Source: an uncultured Oscillospiraceae bacterium
Lineage (GTDB): Bacteria > Bacillota > Clostridia > Oscillospirales > Acutalibacteraceae
Direction of reading: 5' to 3'
NCBI GenBank assembly: GCA_900543525.1
Contig: UQRS01000057.1
Coordinates: 1 to 14,442, forward strand
Length of the DNA stretch: 14,442 bases
The notes beneath the pieces were generated by a model. The model did not search any database and was not told the DNA's origin. It saw only the letters and a program-made list of their open reading frames with translations. Shown here one piece after another: positions 12,649-14,442 of this stretch; the first letter of the stretch is position 1, and the number at the start of each line of letters is the position of its first letter. The translations under genes were made by a program, and so were the position numbers.

Positions 12649-13839
12649 ATGCTTTCATTTACCGGAAAAGGGATAAAATTCCCGGTCCTTTCCCCCGAGG
12701 GGAGAGAGATCCGGGTCTGGCCCCGGCCGGACGAGCTGTTTGTGCCCCTTTGCTCCCCTGCGGGAGAGGCGGTGCGTCTGCTGATTCCGGCCGGCAGGCA
12801 TGTCGAACGGTACGCGCCTCTGGCAGAGGGGGCGCGCTTGTCGGTTTATGCTCCCTTTTCCGGCAGAGTGTCCGGCTTCGTCCGGCGGGAAATCGCGGGG
12901 GAGACGCAGCTTCTGGCGCACCTGATTCCGGATTCCGACCAGCCGGAGGAGCGGGTTTACGCCTCGGCCGAGCGCCCGGATTGGGAGGGGCTGCTGGCCT
13001 TTGCCCAAAAGGCCTCTATTTTGGAAAAATGCAGCGGCCTTCCGCTCTTTTCGCAGCTGGAACGGCTGCCGGCGCTCGGGCGGTTTGCGGTTTGTACGGC
13101 CGACGACGGGCCGGACGCCTTTTCCTCCACGCTGGTGCTTGACCGCTTTTTTCGGGAGGTTGCGTCGGCCGCCGACTGGCTTTCGGCCGCTGTGGGAGCG
13201 GACTACAGCTTTGCGGTCGGAAACCCCTACCTGAAGGCTCGGCTGAAGAGCCGGTATCCCGATGTGCAGGTTTGTTCTGCCGGTCGCCGATACCCGGTGC
13301 GCTGGTTTTTGAAAAAGGCGCTCGGCGCGGACATTCTCCTGCTCGACGCGGTGGCGCTGCTGCAGCTTTTCCGCGCCGTCGCACACGGGCAGCCGGCGGT
13401 CAGCAGCTTTGTCTCGGTGTCGGAGGGCGCTGCTCCCACCGTGTGGGAGGTGCCGGTCGGTACCCCCTGCGGCGCGCTGTTCGGCCATCCGCTCCCCGCC
13501 GGGAAACAGCTGGTCTTGGGCGGCGGGATGAGCGGGCGGCTCTGTACGCCCGAAACGCCGGTAACCCCCGGGACTGCGGCCGTCTCCCTCTTAGCGGAGG
13601 AGAGGCCGACTCCCACCGACTGCATCGGCTGCGGCTTGTGCTGCAGGGTCTGCCCAACCGGTGCCTACCCCCTCTATTTGTGGGAGGAGGCCTTGCGCGG
13701 CGGCTTTTCCGCCGGATATGGCGCCGAAGGCTGTATCGGCTGCGGCGCCTGCACCTATGTTTGCCCGGCGCGGCTGCCGCTTGCCCGCACGGTGGAGCGG
13801 GCGCAGACCGCTTTGAGAGAGGAGGCGGCTCATGTATAA
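12649..13839 (+). CDS. rnfC: RnfC-like electron transport subunit, divergent
   Basis: 396 residues, somewhat short for RnfC (about 440). ATG 12649 follows AGGAG (12636-12640). The N-terminus FTGKGIKFP... and the beta-rich segment with VYAPFSGRVSGFV match the RnfC N-terminal barrel. The C-terminus has VPVGTPCGALFG, VLGGGMSGRL..PETPVTPGTAAV and two complete 4Fe-4S motifs, CIGCGLCCRVCP (from Cys325) and CIGCGACTYVCP (from Cys362). In Rnf complexes RnfC is the membrane-peripheral subunit that takes NADH electrons on FMN. The usual FMN/NADH blocks (GGAGFPTHVK and NGAECEPYL) are not found; ILEKCSGLPLFSQLER and AVCTADDGPDAFSS occupy their places. It overlaps rnfD by eight bases. It is an RnfC homologue, but its electron donor is in doubt. 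Confidence 0.87.
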   Translation: MLSFTGKGIKFPVLSPEGREIRVWPRPDELFVPLCSPAGEAVRLLIPAGRHVERYAPLAEGARLSVYAPFSGRVSGFVRREIAGETQLLAHLIPDSDQPEERVYASAERPDWEGLLAFAQKASILEKCSGLPLFSQLERLPALGRFAVCTADDGPDAFSSTLVLDRFFREVASAADWLSAAVGADYSFAVGNPYLKARLKSRYPDVQVCSAGRRYPVRWFLKKALGADILLLDAVALLQLFRAVAHGQPAVSSFVSVSEGAAPTVWEVPVGTPCGALFGHPLPAGKQLVLGGGMSGRLCTPETPVTPGTAAVSLLAEERPTPTDCIGCGLCCRVCPTGAYPLYLWEEALRGGFSAGYGAEGCIGCGACTYVCPARLPLARTVERAQTALREEAAHV

Positions 13840-14442
13840 CCCAAAAGCCCCCTTCTTCCGACGGTCGGCTTCATCCGAAATGATGGAGCTGGATCGACTG
13901 ATCGCGCTGCTGCCGGCCGCGGCGCTGGCGGTGCTGCTCTGCGGATTCCGCAGCGTGTTTCTGATGCTTTCTGCCGCCGCCGGAGGGGCGCTGGCCGCCC
14001 TGCTGTTTTCGGCCGTCCGGGGAAGGCCCCGCTTTCGGCTTCGTCCGGTGGCCGAGGGGATTGTTTTCGCCTTTGTTTGTCCGCTTAGTGTTCCGCTCTG
14101 GCTGGCGGCGCTCGGAGCGGTGGTTGCGGCCGCCGTGGCCGAGCTGTTCGCCCTCTTCGGCCGGCGCTGCTTTTTCAGTCCGGCCGCCTTTGCCTGGCTG
14201 TTTTTCCTCGCGCTGTCTCCGGCGGTGATGACCACCTTTCCGACTCCCTCCGCTCTGCGGGGGATGGAGTCCTTTCTTACCCCGTCTGACTTCCCGGTGG
14301 GGGAGTCGGTGCTCTATGAGCTGAAAACCGGCTATTTGCCGAATGTGTCGGCGGCCGACCTTCTGCTCGGTCGTGTGGCCGGCGGCTTTGGCGGCGCGTC
14401 GGTTCTGGCGGCGGCCGTCGCCTTCCTCTATCTTGCGGTTCG
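13832..14442 (+). CDS. rnfD: RnfD-like membrane subunit, cut by the window end
   Basis: 203 residues visible, open at the right edge. ATG 13832 lies within the last codons of rnfC (eight-base overlap), with GAGAGGAGG about eight bases upstream, so translation is coupled. The sequence has RnfD/NqrB landmarks: an N-terminal NPKAPFF...ELDRLIALLPAAAL, RPVAEGIVFAFVCPLSVPLW, FFSPAAFAWLFFLALSPAVMT, and ADLLLGRVAGGFGGASVL (matching the DLFLGN..GS.GETS block). In canonical RnfD a Thr in S-G/S-A-T, between the last two landmarks, carries covalent FMN; here that interval reads TFPTPSALRGMESFLTPSDF and no such motif is seen. Several membrane helices are evident. The remaining rnf genes should lie beyond the window. 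Confidence 0.8.
   Translation, partial: MYNPKAPFFRRSASSEMMELDRLIALLPAAALAVLLCGFRSVFLMLSAAAGGALAALLFSAVRGRPRFRLRPVAEGIVFAFVCPLSVPLWLAALGAVVAAAVAELFALFGRRCFFSPAAFAWLFFLALSPAVMTTFPTPSALRGMESFLTPSDFPVGESVLYELKTGYLPNVSAADLLLGRVAGGFGGASVLAAAVAFLYLAV

Overview
The window looks like chromosomal DNA from a fairly GC-rich, spore-forming Clostridia-type Firmicute, plausibly a gut member of the Oscillospiraceae/Ruminococcaceae. The reasons are the C-terminus of a SigE-like sporulation sigma factor, a tryptophan T-box, a sortase gene, a MecA-type adaptor, Rnf genes, strong AGGAGG-type ribosome binding sites and TTGACA-N17-TATAAT promoters. There is no tRNA, rRNA, CRISPR array, transposase or integrase.

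Layout. (1) 1-117: end of sigE. (2) 118-647: a gene-free stretch with two perfect-consensus promoters, a hairpin plus T-tract and an 8-bp-period repeat. (3) 648-2920, plus strand: a surface module made of a secreted, C-terminally membrane-anchored protein with a non-canonical possible sorting signal, a sortase, and a four-helix membrane protein. It ends at a terminator shared with the convergent genes. (4) 3085-6200, minus strand: a LacI-type repressor translationally coupled (ATGA overlap) to a cytoplasmic (alpha/alpha)6-type glycoside hydrolase. (5) 6336-7706, plus strand: a DUF4417 protein fused to a Gly- and His-rich tail and then to a 96-residue domain that has its own RBS and start codon in the same frame. 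A 29-bp direct repeat brackets that last domain. (6) 7853-8929, minus strand: a GH130 glycosidase/phosphorylase, which with the LacI/GH pair probably forms a glycan-use locus now split by region 5. (7) 9078-10852: a Trp T-box riboswitch and the stand-alone tryptophan synthase beta chain trpB2. (8) 11277-11921: ribulose-phosphate 3-epimerase. (9) 11961-12533, minus strand: MecA-like ClpC adaptor. (10) 12649 to the end: rnfC and a truncated-by-window rnfD.

The points most worth a second look are the DUF4417 fusion with its internal start and repeat, the loss of flavin/NADH-type motifs in both RnfC and RnfD (implying an atypical Rnf-like complex), and a terminator-like hairpin inside the first codons of the sortase gene, which could set the substrate:sortase ratio. 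Family names come from motif recognition only; no database was searched.
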